This document shows positions 34,431 to 42,826 of a stretch of DNA of 64,000 nucleotides, one piece after another. Location of the stretch: NCBI RefSeq assembly GCF_003626535.1, contig NZ_RBAL01000011.1, positions 62,001 to 126,000 on the forward strand, given 5' to 3'. Numbering within the stretch: position 1 is the first letter of the stretch; each line of letters starts with the position of its first letter. Both the position numbers and the translations under genes were made by a program. The notes beneath the pieces were generated by a model. The model searched no databases. It was not told where the DNA came from and worked only from the letters and a program-made list of their open reading frames with translations. This DNA comes from Streptomyces hoynatensis (GTDB lineage Bacteria; Actinomycetota; Actinomycetes; Streptomycetales; Streptomycetaceae).

Positions 34431-36773
34431 TCAGCGCAGGGCGCGCCGGGGCTCGCGTCCCCGGGGCGCGCCGGGCGCCGGCCGCGGGGGCTGCTGCGGG
34501 ATCTCCCGGGTGACCGGCGTCCCCGGCTCCAGGGTGAGGGGCTTTCCGTGGTGCCTGATGCCGAGCGCCTGGCCTGCGACGAGGGTGTAGGTGGCGGCGT
34601 CCGGGGTGAGGTCCACGGTGATCCGGCGGCCGAAGGCCGAGAGCCGGAAGCCGAGTTCGGTCAGGGGCTCGGCCAGCCGCGGCGCGAAGTGCAGCTCCCG
34701 GCCGCGGCGGCGCAGCCCGCCGAACCCGGCGACCAGGGCCAGCCACACCCCGGCGAGGGAGGCCAGGTGCAGGCCGTCGCGGGTGTTCTTCTCCAGGTCC
34801 TCCAGGTCGATGGCCGCCGACTCGAACAGGTGGTCGACGGCGAGTCCGAGGTGCCCGGTCTCGGCCGCCACGATCGCCTGGCAGCAGGCGGAGAGCGAGG
34901 AGTCCCGCACGGTGAGCGGCTCGTAGTACGCGAAGTCGCGGGCCTTCTCCTGCTCGGTGAACGCCTCCCCGCGCAGGAACAGGGCCAGCACCAGGTCGGC
35001 CTGCTTGACGACCTGTTTGCGGTAGAGGTCGAAGTAGGGGTGGTGCAGCATCAGCGGGTACTCCTCCGGGCCGGTGTGCGCGAAGTCCCACCGCTGGTGC
35101 CGGGTGAAGCCCGCGGACTGCTCGTGCACCCCGAGCTCGGCGTTGTACGGCAGCGCCATCCGGTCGGCGGCCGAGCGCCAGCGGGCGATCTCCTCAGGCC
35201 GCACGTCCAGGCCGCGCGCCAGGTCGGGGTGCCGGTCGGCGGCCTCGGCGGCCGCGCCGAGGTTCGCCCGGGCCATGAGGTTGGTGTAGACGTTGTCGTC
35301 GGCGACCGCGCTGTACTCGTCGGGGCCGGTGACCCCGTCGAGGTGGAAGGCGCCGTCGGGGCCGGTGTGCCCCAGCGATTCCCACAGCCTGGCCGTCCCG
35401 ACCAGCAGCTCGACCCCGGCCTCCCGTTCGAACTCGGTGTCGCCGGTGCAGGCCGTGTAGCGCTCGGCGGCCTCGGCGATCGCGGCGTTCACGTGGAAGG
35501 CGGCGGTGCCGGCCGGCCAGTAGGCCGAACTCTCCTGCCCGGCGATGGTCCGCCAGGGGAACGCCGCGCCGCGCAGCCCGAACTGGCGCGCCCGCTCGAT
35601 CGCCTGGGGCAGCGTGCGGTGCCGCCAGCGCAGCTCCTGGGCCGCGGCCTCGGGGCAGGTGTAGGTCAGCACGGGCAGCACGAAGGTCTCGGTGTCCCAC
35701 ATGCAGTGGCCCTCGTAGCCGACGCCGGTCAGGCCCTTCACCGAGATGGGCTGCTCCTCGGTGCGTACCGCCGCCTGGAAGAGCGCGTAGCGCACCGCGT
35801 GCTGCAGCTCGTCCGCGCCGGTCAGCCGCACGTCCGCACGCTCCCAGAACGCGTCAAGGCACGCGCGCTGCTCGGCCAGCAGCCCCTCCCAGCCGGTCGC
35901 CTCCGCCGCGGCGAGGGCGGCGTCCACCTCGGCGCGCAGCCCGGCGCACGAACGGGTGGCCGACCAGGCGTGGGCGACGGTCTTGCGCACCCGGAGCCGC
36001 TCCCCGCGGCGCAGCCTGGCGACGGTGGTGAACCTGGCCAGGTCCGGTTCGGCCTCCGCGTGGCTGCGCGTGCCCGCGGGGCCCGTCACCTCGTGCCCGC
36101 AGGCGGCGGCGACCGTGAGCGCGCTGCGCCTGGTGCGGTGGATCAGCCGCAGCCTGCCCCCGTCGGCGTCGTGCCGCAGGGCGAGCAGCGGGTCGGGGAT
36201 GAGGGCGCCGGAACGGGGGTCGGAGCCGTCCTGAGGCGGCAGCGGCTCGTTGGCCAGCAGCTCCGACTGCACGACCACCCTGGCCTCGGCGTCGACCGGC
36301 TCGACCTCGAAGGAGACGGCGCCGATGGCCCGCTGCCCGAGCGAGACCAGCCGGGTGGAGCGCACCAGGACCCGGGTGCCCGCCGGTGAGGTCCAGTCCG
36401 CGGTGCGGCGCAGCAGGCCCGCGCGCAGGTCGAGGGTCCGCTCGTGGCGGTGCAGCCTGCCGAGGCGGATGTCGAAGGGCTCGTCGTCGACGAGGAGCCG
36501 CACGAGCTTCCCGTTGGTGACGTCGACGAGGGTCTGCCCGGTCTCCGGGCTGCCGTAGCGGGCCTCGGCGTAGGGCAGCGCGCGCAGCTCGTGCACGCCG
36601 CCCAGGTAGCTGCCCGGCAGGGCGCCCGGCTCCCCCTCGTCCAGGTTGCCGCGCCAGCCCAGGTGCCCGTTGGACAGCGCGAACAGCGACTCGCTCTGCG
36701 GCAGGACGTCCAGGTCGAGGCCGCTCTCGCGGAGCGCCCACGGCTCGGTCAGGTACTGGGGGTGGGAGATCAT
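34431..36773 (-). CDS. GH65 disaccharide phosphorylase
   Basis: A 780-residue glycoside hydrolase family 65 protein: N-terminal beta-sandwich (about 1-270), (alpha/alpha)6 barrel (about 310-700) and a C-terminal beta domain. VTGPDEY holds the catalytic Glu; the phosphate-site region reads HCMWDTETFVLP, KQADLVLALF and RDSSLS. Members phosphorolyse maltose, trehalose or kojibiose to beta-glucose-1-phosphate, or hydrolyse trehalose in some mycobacterial forms; specificity cannot be read here. No beta-phosphoglucomutase gene adjoins it. A full-match SigB-type promoter candidate lies 47 bases upstream, fitting osmotic or sugar-reserve stress use. Confidence 0.87.
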   Translation of the reverse strand: MISHPQYLTEPWALRESGLDLDVLPQSESLFALSNGHLGWRGNLDEGEPGALPGSYLGGVHELRALPYAEARYGSPETGQTLVDVTNGKLVRLLVDDEPFDIRLGRLHRHERTLDLRAGLLRRTADWTSPAGTRVLVRSTRLVSLGQRAIGAVSFEVEPVDAEARVVVQSELLANEPLPPQDGSDPRSGALIPDPLLALRHDADGGRLRLIHRTRRSALTVAAACGHEVTGPAGTRSHAEAEPDLARFTTVARLRRGERLRVRKTVAHAWSATRSCAGLRAEVDAALAAAEATGWEGLLAEQRACLDAFWERADVRLTGADELQHAVRYALFQAAVRTEEQPISVKGLTGVGYEGHCMWDTETFVLPVLTYTCPEAAAQELRWRHRTLPQAIERARQFGLRGAAFPWRTIAGQESSAYWPAGTAAFHVNAAIAEAAERYTACTGDTEFEREAGVELLVGTARLWESLGHTGPDGAFHLDGVTGPDEYSAVADDNVYTNLMARANLGAAAEAADRHPDLARGLDVRPEEIARWRSAADRMALPYNAELGVHEQSAGFTRHQRWDFAHTGPEEYPLMLHHPYFDLYRKQVVKQADLVLALFLRGEAFTEQEKARDFAYYEPLTVRDSSLSACCQAIVAAETGHLGLAVDHLFESAAIDLEDLEKNTRDGLHLASLAGVWLALVAGFGGLRRRGRELHFAPRLAEPLTELGFRLSAFGRRITVDLTPDAATYTLVAGQALGIRHHGKPLTLEPGTPVTREIPQQPPRPAPGAPRGREPRRALR

Positions 36774-36819
36774 CGGCTACTCCCCGGCGTGGGTCGATGG
36801 CAAGCGGTCACCCCGCCGG

Positions 36820-36844
36820 GTACCCGTGAGCGCCGCGTCGAACC
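36820..36844 (-). promoter_or_regulatory. SigB-type promoter candidate for the GH65 gene
   Basis: Minus strand: GGTT (36841-36844), 15-base spacer, GGGTAC (36820-36825), a full match to GNNT-N15-GGGTAC. Confidence 0.6.
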
Positions 36845-36976
36845 GGGTCGCCCCCGGCTCCGTCACCGGGCGCCGCCGGGCGGTTTCCCTCCCCGGGGGC
36901 GGGGGCACCCGGGGAGGCCGTCGGGAGGTGTGACCGTGAGCGAACGAGGGACCGGCACGGGCGGAGAGGGGGCCGG

Positions 36977-37903
36977 GTGATGGCCGCGGAACGCGCCGAG
37001 GTCCTGCGCCTCTCCGGGCACCGGGTGCGGGTGACCCGGCCGGGCAAGGAGCTGTTCCCGCAGGACGGGATCACCAAGGCGGACCTGGTGGCCCACTACC
37101 GTGCGGTGGCCCCCCGCATGCTGCCGCACCTGCGCGGCCGGCCGCTGAGCCTGGAGCGCAGGCCCGACGGGCTGGCGGGCGAGGCGTTCTTCACCAAGCG
37201 GGTGCCGGGTCACTTCCCCGGCTGGATCGCGCGCGCCGAGGTCGCCAAGAAGGACGGCACGCTGACCATGGTGGTCTGCAAGGACACCGCGACGCTCGCC
37301 TACCTGGCGGCGCAGGCGGCGATCACCCTGCATCCGTGGCTCAGCCGCCTGGACCGGCCGGAGCGGCCCGACCGGCTGATCTTCGACCTGGACCCGCCGG
37401 GGGACGACTTCGGCCTGGTGCGCTGGGCCGCGTTCGCGATGCGGGACCTCCTCGTGGAACTCGGCCTGCGCCCGGCCGTGATGACCACGGGCTCCCGCGG
37501 ACTGCACCTGCTCGTCCCGCTGCGGCGGGAGGAGGACCACGACGGGGTGCGCGCCTTCGCCCGGGCGGCGGCCGGCGCGCTCGCCCGCCGCCACCCCGAC
37601 CGCCTCACGACGGAACCGCGCAAGGACCGGCGGCGTGGCCGCCTCTACCTGGACACCCAGCGCAACGCCTACGCGCAGACGGGAGTCGCCCCCTACGCGG
37701 TGCGTGCCAGGCCGCACGCCCCGGTGGCGACGCCCCTCCACTGGGAGGAACTCGCGGACGAGCGGGTGGGGCCGCGGCACTGGACGCTGCGTTCGCTGCC
37801 CGGGCGCCTGGCCGACTGCCCCGACCCCTGGGCCGGCCTGGGACGCGACCGCCGCTCCCTCGGCCCGGCGCGGCGGCGCCTGGCCGAACTCGAACCCGAG
37901 TGA
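36977..37903 (+). CDS. LigD-type primase-polymerase (NHEJ)
   Basis: A 308-residue stand-alone archaeo-eukaryotic primase-fold polymerase as in the LigD polymerase domain. Signatures are SLERRPDG, FFTKRVP, the catalytic DLDPP (metal-binding Asp pair), TTGSRGLHLLVP, and the C-terminal RLYLDTQRNAYAQT and PVATPLHWEEL. It adds nucleotides at DNA ends in Ku-dependent end joining. Here it is not fused to ligase or nuclease domains, as is common in Streptomyces. No ku gene is adjacent. GTG 36977 or ATG 36980 both follow GGAGAGGG. Divergent from the GH65 gene. Confidence 0.88.
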   Translation: MMAAERAEVLRLSGHRVRVTRPGKELFPQDGITKADLVAHYRAVAPRMLPHLRGRPLSLERRPDGLAGEAFFTKRVPGHFPGWIARAEVAKKDGTLTMVVCKDTATLAYLAAQAAITLHPWLSRLDRPERPDRLIFDLDPPGDDFGLVRWAAFAMRDLLVELGLRPAVMTTGSRGLHLLVPLRREEDHDGVRAFARAAAGALARRHPDRLTTEPRKDRRRGRLYLDTQRNAYAQTGVAPYAVRARPHAPVATPLHWEELADERVGPRHWTLRSLPGRLADCPDPWAGLGRDRRSLGPARRRLAELEPE

Positions 37904-37962
37904 ATCCCCGTGGAACGCCGGGCGCTTCACGGGGCGAGACGACACGAAAGGGGTGTCCTCTC

Positions 37963-38379
37963 ATGCCTGTCTGGGGTCTGTTCTGCGGCCTGGGCGGCTA
38001 TCTGCTGTGCGCGCTCGCCACGGCACGGCTGGCCTACGGAGTCCAGCGCTCCAGAATCATTCAGACCGAGGCGAGCCGGCCCGTGGACGGCGATCCGGTG
38101 CGGCGTTTCGAGGACAACGACCGGGCCAGCACGGCCACCGGCGCCTTCCTCTTCGGCCTGCTCTGGCCGCTGAGCCTGCCCTCCCATCTCGCCCACCGCT
38201 TCGCGCGGTTCGTCATCACGGCGCGCCCGCCGGCGACGGAGGCGGAACGGGAGCGCAGGGCCGAGGACCTGCGGCGCCGCATTCACGACCTGGAGGAGGC
38301 GCTGGGCGTGGGGCCGGGGCCCGCGGCGGCACAGGACCGGGAGGACGCCCGGAAAAACGTGCTGCGCAAGGGCGTTTGA
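37963..38379 (+). CDS. Hypothetical membrane protein
   Basis: 138 residues with two hydrophobic helices (about 5-25 and 60-78) flanking a polar loop (RRFEDNDRAS), and a charged C-terminal helix (ATEAERERRAEDLRRRIHDLEEALG) likely to form a coiled coil in the cytoplasm. Unknown function. ATG 37963 has a GAAAGGGG site. It lies between the LigD polymerase and the sigma gene; its last bases overlap the candidate promoter of the sigma gene. Confidence 0.7.
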   Translation: MPVWGLFCGLGGYLLCALATARLAYGVQRSRIIQTEASRPVDGDPVRRFEDNDRASTATGAFLFGLLWPLSLPSHLAHRFARFVITARPPATEAERERRAEDLRRRIHDLEEALGVGPGPAAAQDREDARKNVLRKGV

Positions 38380-38398
38380 GGGCCATCGGGCCGGGCAT
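38374..38398 (+). promoter_or_regulatory. Candidate autoregulatory promoter of the sigma gene
   Basis: GTTT (38374-38377), 15-base spacer, GGGCAT (38393-38398): one mismatch to the SigB-family pattern. It overlaps the end of the preceding gene; the leader would be about 90 bases. Confidence 0.45.
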
Positions 38399-38497
38399 GC
38401 GACTCGACGTGCTTCGGACTGCAGGCACGCACCCTGGGAGTGGTGCGGCCTGAGCCCTGCTCCCGAGGGTGAATCGGTCGATCACCTGAGAGGGAGC

Positions 38498-39358
38498 GTG
38501 GAGTTCATGCCCACTGGACCCGTGCCGACGACGCGCCGCCGTCACCGTCACCACGACAGGCCCGACACCGATGCCGCCTTCCGCAGGGCCGCGTCACTTC
38601 CCGACGGGCCGGAACGCGAGGCCCTGCGGAAGGAGATCGTCTGCGCCTGGATGCCGATGGCCTCCCGGCTCGCCCGGCAGTTCCGCAACCGCGGCGAGAG
38701 CCTGGAGGACCTGGAGCAGGTGGCCCAGCTCGGACTCGTCAAGGCGGTCGCCAGGTTCGATCCCCGGATGGGGACGGCGTTCGAGAGCTACGCCGTGCCG
38801 ACGATCGTCGGCGAGGTGAAGCGGCACTTCCGGGACCACCTGTGGGGGGTGCACGTGCCGCGCCACGTGCAGGAGCTGCGCAACCGGGTGCGCCGGGCGC
38901 ACCACGAGCTGTCGCACTCCATCGACGGGAAGTCCCCCGACGTGGCGCAGCTGGCCGAGCGCACCGGCCTCACCCCGGCCGAGGTGCGCACCGGCCTTGC
39001 GGCGCTGGACAGTTACGCGGTGCTCTCGCTGGACGCGGAGCTGACCGACTCGGACAGCGGCTACTCGCTGCTGGACACGCTGGGGGACGCGGAGCCCGGA
39101 TTCGACCGGGTGGTGGAGCGGGAGTCGGTGCGGCGCAGGCTGCGTCAGCTGCCCGAGCGGGAGCAGCGCATCCTGTACCTGAGGTACTTCCGTGACATGA
39201 CGCAGCGTCAGATCGGCGAGCAGCTCGGGATCTCGCAGATGCACGTCTCGCGGCTGCTGACCAGGACCTGCACGAGGCTGCGCAAGCAGGTCGAGTCCGG
39301 CCGCCCGGCGGCGCGCCGGCGCCCCGGGCCGGCGGCGCCCGCCCGGGCCAGGCACTGA
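38498..39358 (+). CDS. SigB/SigF/SigG-type stress sigma factor
   Basis: 286 residues with sigma-70 regions 2 (about 50-120; LEDLEQVAQLGLVKAVARFDPRMGTAFESYAVPTIVGEVKRHFRD), 3 (about 125-195; HVPRHVQELRNRV) and 4 (about 210-265; LPEREQRILYLRYFRDMTQRQIGEQLGISQMHVSRLLTR). This is the group controlled by partner switching with RsbW-like anti-sigma kinases. No anti-sigma or STAS gene is adjacent, unlike classic sigB operons. Start GTG 38498 or ATG 38507; both have purine-rich sites. Several genes within 15 kb carry matching promoters. A perfect 15-base terminator follows. Confidence 0.9.
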   Translation: MEFMPTGPVPTTRRRHRHHDRPDTDAAFRRAASLPDGPEREALRKEIVCAWMPMASRLARQFRNRGESLEDLEQVAQLGLVKAVARFDPRMGTAFESYAVPTIVGEVKRHFRDHLWGVHVPRHVQELRNRVRRAHHELSHSIDGKSPDVAQLAERTGLTPAEVRTGLAALDSYAVLSLDAELTDSDSGYSLLDTLGDAEPGFDRVVERESVRRRLRQLPEREQRILYLRYFRDMTQRQIGEQLGISQMHVSRLLTRTCTRLRKQVESGRPAARRRPGPAAPARARH

Positions 39359-39379
39359 GCCGGACGCGCCCGCGCCGCG

Positions 39380-39413
39380 GGCCGGTGCCCGCCCGCGGGG
39401 GCGGGCACCGGCC
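39380..39413 (+). terminator. Terminator hairpin after the sigma gene
   Basis: Perfect 15-base arms (GGCCGGTGCCCGCCC and its complement) with a GCGG loop, 22 bases after the stop. Confidence 0.8.
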
Positions 39414-39660
39414 GCTTCCCCGCTTCGGCCGGCGCACCGGGGCACAAGCCCCCTGCGGGTGAAGCCAGGTGGCGCCATCTTGACCAATCACACCCGAATG
39501 AGCGGGATTTGATGGCGAATGTCTGCCGGGAAAGGGGCCGGGGCATGGTGTCCGGCGATGCGGGCGCGCCACCCGCGCCGAGCATCCGCCACGCGGATTC
39601 GCCGCGTGGCGCCGGTCGGTCCCGCCCGCCCCGGGCGCGGACGTCCTTCTTGGAGGCACG
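39414..39660. other. Promoter region of the peptide cassette
   Basis: Together with the terminator, this completes a 302-base gap. It contains TTGACC at 39480-39485 within a less G/C-rich patch (39475-39530) but no clear -10, and ends with a GGAGG ribosome site. No gene seen. Confidence 0.5.
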
Positions 39661-39849
39661 ATGTCCGTTCAGGCACTCACCCGTCTCACCCCAGCGGTGG
39701 CCGCAGAGCGCGCCGCCCTCACCGCCCTCGCCGACGCGCCGGAGACCGAGATCAGCGGCGCCCCCGTGTACGCGCCGCAGGCGGCCGGGCTGGCCCTGCT
39801 CCTCATCCTGGCCTCCCCGAAGCAGCCTTCCGAGCCGCGCGACAAGTGA
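39661..39849 (+). CDS. 62-residue peptide, first gene of an uncharacterised cassette
   Basis: ATG 39661 follows GGAGG by five bases, among the best ribosome sites in the window. The peptide has a polar helical front (LTRLTPAVAAERAALTALADAPETEI), a middle SGAPVYAPQ, a hydrophobic run AAGLALLLILA, and a polar end SPKQPSEPRDK. There are no cysteines. It is 85 bases before, and in line with, three tightly linked genes. The layout resembles leader-core precursor peptides or small toxins, but I recognise no family and no known modification enzyme follows. It may instead be a small membrane-associated protein. Confidence 0.65.
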   Translation: MSVQALTRLTPAVAAERAALTALADAPETEISGAPVYAPQAAGLALLLILASPKQPSEPRDK

Positions 39850-39933
39850 CGCCCGCGGGAGGCGCAGGGCTCACGCCCCGGGCGGCTTCCCGCGTCCGTC
39901 CCCCCGTCATCGCGGACAGAAGGTGAGCAACGC

Positions 39934-40638
39934 ATGTCGTATCCGGACGCCTCGCCGCAGGCGGACTTCGCCGCCGCGGCCGAGGCTCTGGCCCGGCATG
40001 TCCTGGGTGCCCTCAAGGGCACCCAGGAACCGCCGGGTCCCGGGGCCTTCCTGGCCGGGGCCGCGGACACGAAGGCGGCGCTGGCCGCAGTGCGGGTGCT
40101 GGGGCCTGACGTGTTCGCCCCGCTCCTGCTGACCGGAGCCCCGTTCGGCGCCGCCGACCGCGACGCCGTGACCGAGGCGTTCCGCGTCTTCCCTCCCCTC
40201 CCCCAGGACGGCGAGGAGGTGGCCTGGCGGGACCACGCCGCCGCCACGCTGCTCGCCAGGCACGGCGGCGAGCCGCCGGGCGCCGCCCCGCCACCCGTCC
40301 GGGTCGCCTCGCGGCCCTGGCGCGAGGGAGCCAGAACGCTGGCGCGGCTGGCGCCGCTCACGCTGCCCGGCCTGCCGGGCCCGTTCACCGAGCCGCCCGC
40401 CGCCCACCTGCTGACGGCCTGCCGGGGCCTCGCCCGCTCCCTGCTGCGCCGCGACCACACCACCGCCGCGCGCCTGGCGCGCTGGGCCGCGCTCGCCGGC
40501 CGCGGCGCCCGCCGCCCGCTCGACGTCGCCACCGCCCTACGCCACCTGGAGCTGTGCGGCGGCAGCGGCGCCCGCGTCGCGCTCGACATCGAGATCGCCC
40601 GCCGCCTCCTGGCCGGGCGGGAGGGAAGGACGGGATGA
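39934..40638 (+). CDS. Unknown helical protein, cassette gene 2
   Basis: 234 residues, soluble, almost wholly helical in appearance: an N-terminal part (AALARHVLGALKGTQEPPGPGAFLAGAADTKAALAAVRVLG) and a second half rich in Leu/Ala/Arg (LLTACRGLARSLLRRDHTTAARLARWAALAGRG). No catalytic motif or membrane segment seen, and no family recognised. Its stop overlaps the next start as ATGA (40635-40638), so it is translationally coupled to the DUF6895-like protein and the two probably act together. Confidence 0.75.
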   Translation: MSYPDASPQADFAAAAEALARHVLGALKGTQEPPGPGAFLAGAADTKAALAAVRVLGPDVFAPLLLTGAPFGAADRDAVTEAFRVFPPLPQDGEEVAWRDHAAATLLARHGGEPPGAAPPPVRVASRPWREGARTLARLAPLTLPGLPGPFTEPPAAHLLTACRGLARSLLRRDHTTAARLARWAALAGRGARRPLDVATALRHLELCGGSGARVALDIEIARRLLAGREGRTG

Positions 40639-41567
40639 CCGAGCCGGTCGCCGAGCCGGTGGCGCGGCTCGCGCACACCATGGCCACCCGGGCGCTCGGC
40701 TGGCTGCACCACAACCGCGAGCGCGGCCGGTTCCCGGCCGAGACCACGGCCGACCTGACCGACCCCAACAGCACCTACAAGTCGCTGGGCGAGAGCGCGC
40801 TCGCCGCCTCCCTCCTGCTGCGCGAGGGCCTCGCCTCCCCCGCGGAACAGCGGCTCGCCAGGGAGCTGCTCGACTTCTGCTGGAGCCAGCTGGGCAACGG
40901 CGACCTGCTCTACGAACGCCAGGTGCAGTTCCCGGCGATGACGGACCCGCTGGAGGTCTACGGCCCCCTGGCCAGGTCCGGCTACCGGCACCGGCGGCTC
41001 CACGAGCTGCTGACGCACCTGCACGGGCTGACCTCCCAGCGGGGCACCGAGCACGTGCCCAACCGCCGGCTCGCGGTGGCGAGCGCCTCCCGGATGGCCG
41101 GGCTCGGCGACGAGGCCGACTGGCCGGCGCTGCTCGGCGCCACCTGGCTGGGCCACACCCCCGAGCCCTGGGCGATCGACTGGATGACGGCCTACTGCCT
41201 GACCCACACCGTCTTCCACGCCACCGACTGGGGCGCCAGGCCGGGAGACCTGCCGGCCCACCTCAGGGAGTACCTGGAGACCTGGCTGCCGGTGTGGCTG
41301 GACATCTGGTGCGAGGTCAAGGACTGGGACCTCGTCATCGAACTGCTCATCGTGGACGCCTGCCTGCCCCACCCGCGCAGCGACCCGGAGATCTGGCGGC
41401 GGGTGGCCGCGGCGCAGCACGGCGACGGGCTGATGCCGCGCTCGGGCGAGCCGGTGACCGAGGACCCGGACGAGGCATTCCACGCCCACCACCACACCAC
41501 GGTGGTGGCCGCCATCGCCGGGGCCCTCGCGGTCTCCCGGCACCGCGGCGCCGCGGCGGCGGTGTAG
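40635..41567 (+). CDS. DUF6895-like helical-repeat protein, cassette gene 3
   Basis: 310 residues. Repeated helical hairpins (ATRALGWLHHNRERGRF; SLGESALAASLLLREGL; RLARELLDFCWSQLGNGDLL; LAVASASRMAGLGDEADW; YCLTHTVFHATDWG; DLVIELLIVDACL; HHHTTVVAAIAGALAV) suggest an alpha/alpha toroid like those of terpene cyclase or lanthionine cyclase folds, with many conserved-looking His, Trp and Asp residues. I associate this pattern with actinobacterial DUF6895, from memory. No function is known. It starts in an ATGA overlap and is followed after two bases by the serine hydrolase start. Confidence 0.7.
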   Translation: MTEPVAEPVARLAHTMATRALGWLHHNRERGRFPAETTADLTDPNSTYKSLGESALAASLLLREGLASPAEQRLARELLDFCWSQLGNGDLLYERQVQFPAMTDPLEVYGPLARSGYRHRRLHELLTHLHGLTSQRGTEHVPNRRLAVASASRMAGLGDEADWPALLGATWLGHTPEPWAIDWMTAYCLTHTVFHATDWGARPGDLPAHLREYLETWLPVWLDIWCEVKDWDLVIELLIVDACLPHPRSDPEIWRRVAAAQHGDGLMPRSGEPVTEDPDEAFHAHHHTTVVAAIAGALAVSRHRGAAAAV

Positions 41568-41569
41568 CG

Positions 41570-42688
41570 GTGGGCGCACAACCCGGCGGCCTGGCCGCCA
41601 GGCTGGCCTCCTTCGCCGACGCCGCCCCCCGGGGCACGGGCCTGGCCGTGGCCGCCTGGGCCCCGGGGGAAGGGGAGGCACCCGAGGGGGGCGTCACGGT
41701 CTGCCGCGGCTTCACCGGCCGCTCGGGCGGGACGCCGGTCACCGCGCGCACCGGCTTCGAGATCGGCTCGGTCACCAAGACGTTCACCGCGCTGCTGCTC
41801 GCCGAGATGGCCGCGCGGGGCGAGGTGGGGCTGCGCGACCGGCTGGGCACGCACCTGCCTGCGGCAACACTGCCGCGCGGCCCGCACGGCGCGAGATCGC
41901 CCGCGGCGGCCCTCCCGGCGGGCCCGTTCGGGGCGGGGATCACCCTGGAGCACCTGGCCACCCACACCGCCGGGCTGCCGCGCCTGCCGCCGGGGCTGGT
42001 GCGGTCCGCGCTCCCGCGCTGGTTCGCCAACCCCTACGCGGCCTTCGGCCCCGAGCGGCTTCTGCCCGCCCTGGCGCGGGCCCGCGTCCGCCGCCCGCCG
42101 GGCACCCGCACCCGGTACTCGAACTTCGGGTTCGGCCTGCTGGGCCGGGTGCTGGCCGAGGCGGCGGGGCAGGACTACCCCACCCTGCTGCGCGCCCGGG
42201 TGCTCGACCCGCTCGGCCTCCAGGACGCGGCCACGGGCCCGGCGCCCGGACAGGCCACGGGACACTGGCACGGCAGGCCGCGCCGGCCCTGGGAGATCCC
42301 GGCGCTGCCCGGGGCCGCGGCCCTGCGCTGCTCGGCGCGGGACCTGCTGCGCTACCTGCGCGCGCTGATCCGGCCCGAGGCCGCGGCCCCGCCGGGCTCC
42401 CCGCTGCGCACGGCGCTCGCCGAGGTGCTCAGGCCCCGCCCGGCCGCCCCCGACGCCGCGGCGGCCTGCCTGTCCTGGACGCGGCGCGTCCTGCCGACCC
42501 ACACCGTGTACTTCCACACCGGCGGCACCAGCGGCTTCACCACGCTGGTGGGCTTCAGCCGCGAACCCGCCGTCGCCTTCGTGGCCCTCACCAACACCGC
42601 GCCGACCCTGCGCGGCACCTTCATCCAGTCCGGCTACCTGCTGCTGCGGGACCTCATCAGGCACCCGGCCCGCCTCGCCGAGTCCTGA
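41570..42688 (+). CDS. Serine hydrolase (class C beta-lactamase fold), cassette gene 4
   Basis: 372 residues with the intact catalytic set of the family: SVTK (nucleophile Ser and Lys), THTAGLP, the YSN motif in RYSNFGFGLLG, and HTGGTSGF in place of KTG/HAG near the end. No signal peptide, so probably cytosolic. Members include D-aminopeptidases, esterases and peptide-bond transferases. GTG 41570 lies two bases after the previous stop, so it belongs to the cassette and may process its peptide (inference). A strong hairpin follows the stop. Confidence 0.82.
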   Translation: MGAQPGGLAARLASFADAAPRGTGLAVAAWAPGEGEAPEGGVTVCRGFTGRSGGTPVTARTGFEIGSVTKTFTALLLAEMAARGEVGLRDRLGTHLPAATLPRGPHGARSPAAALPAGPFGAGITLEHLATHTAGLPRLPPGLVRSALPRWFANPYAAFGPERLLPALARARVRRPPGTRTRYSNFGFGLLGRVLAEAAGQDYPTLLRARVLDPLGLQDAATGPAPGQATGHWHGRPRRPWEIPALPGAAALRCSARDLLRYLRALIRPEAAAPPGSPLRTALAEVLRPRPAAPDAAAACLSWTRRVLPTHTVYFHTGGTSGFTTLVGFSREPAVAFVALTNTAPTLRGTFIQSGYLLLRDLIRHPARLAES

Positions 42689-42700
42689 GCCCGCCCCGGC

Positions 42701-42731
42701 CCGGCCCCGCGGCGCGCCGCCGCGGGGCCGG
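42701..42731 (+). terminator. Hairpin ending the peptide cassette
   Basis: Perfect 14-base arms (CCGGCCCCGCGGCG and complement) with a CGC loop, 12 bases after the hydrolase stop. It separates the cassette from the aminotransferase gene. Confidence 0.75.
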
Positions 42732-42826
42732 AGTGCGGGCCTGCCAGGGAGCCCGAGAGAGCCGGGGCGAGCCGGAAGCGCCGGGGAGGACAGAGGGGAG
42801 CGGAGAGGAGGGGGAGGCCGCAGGGT

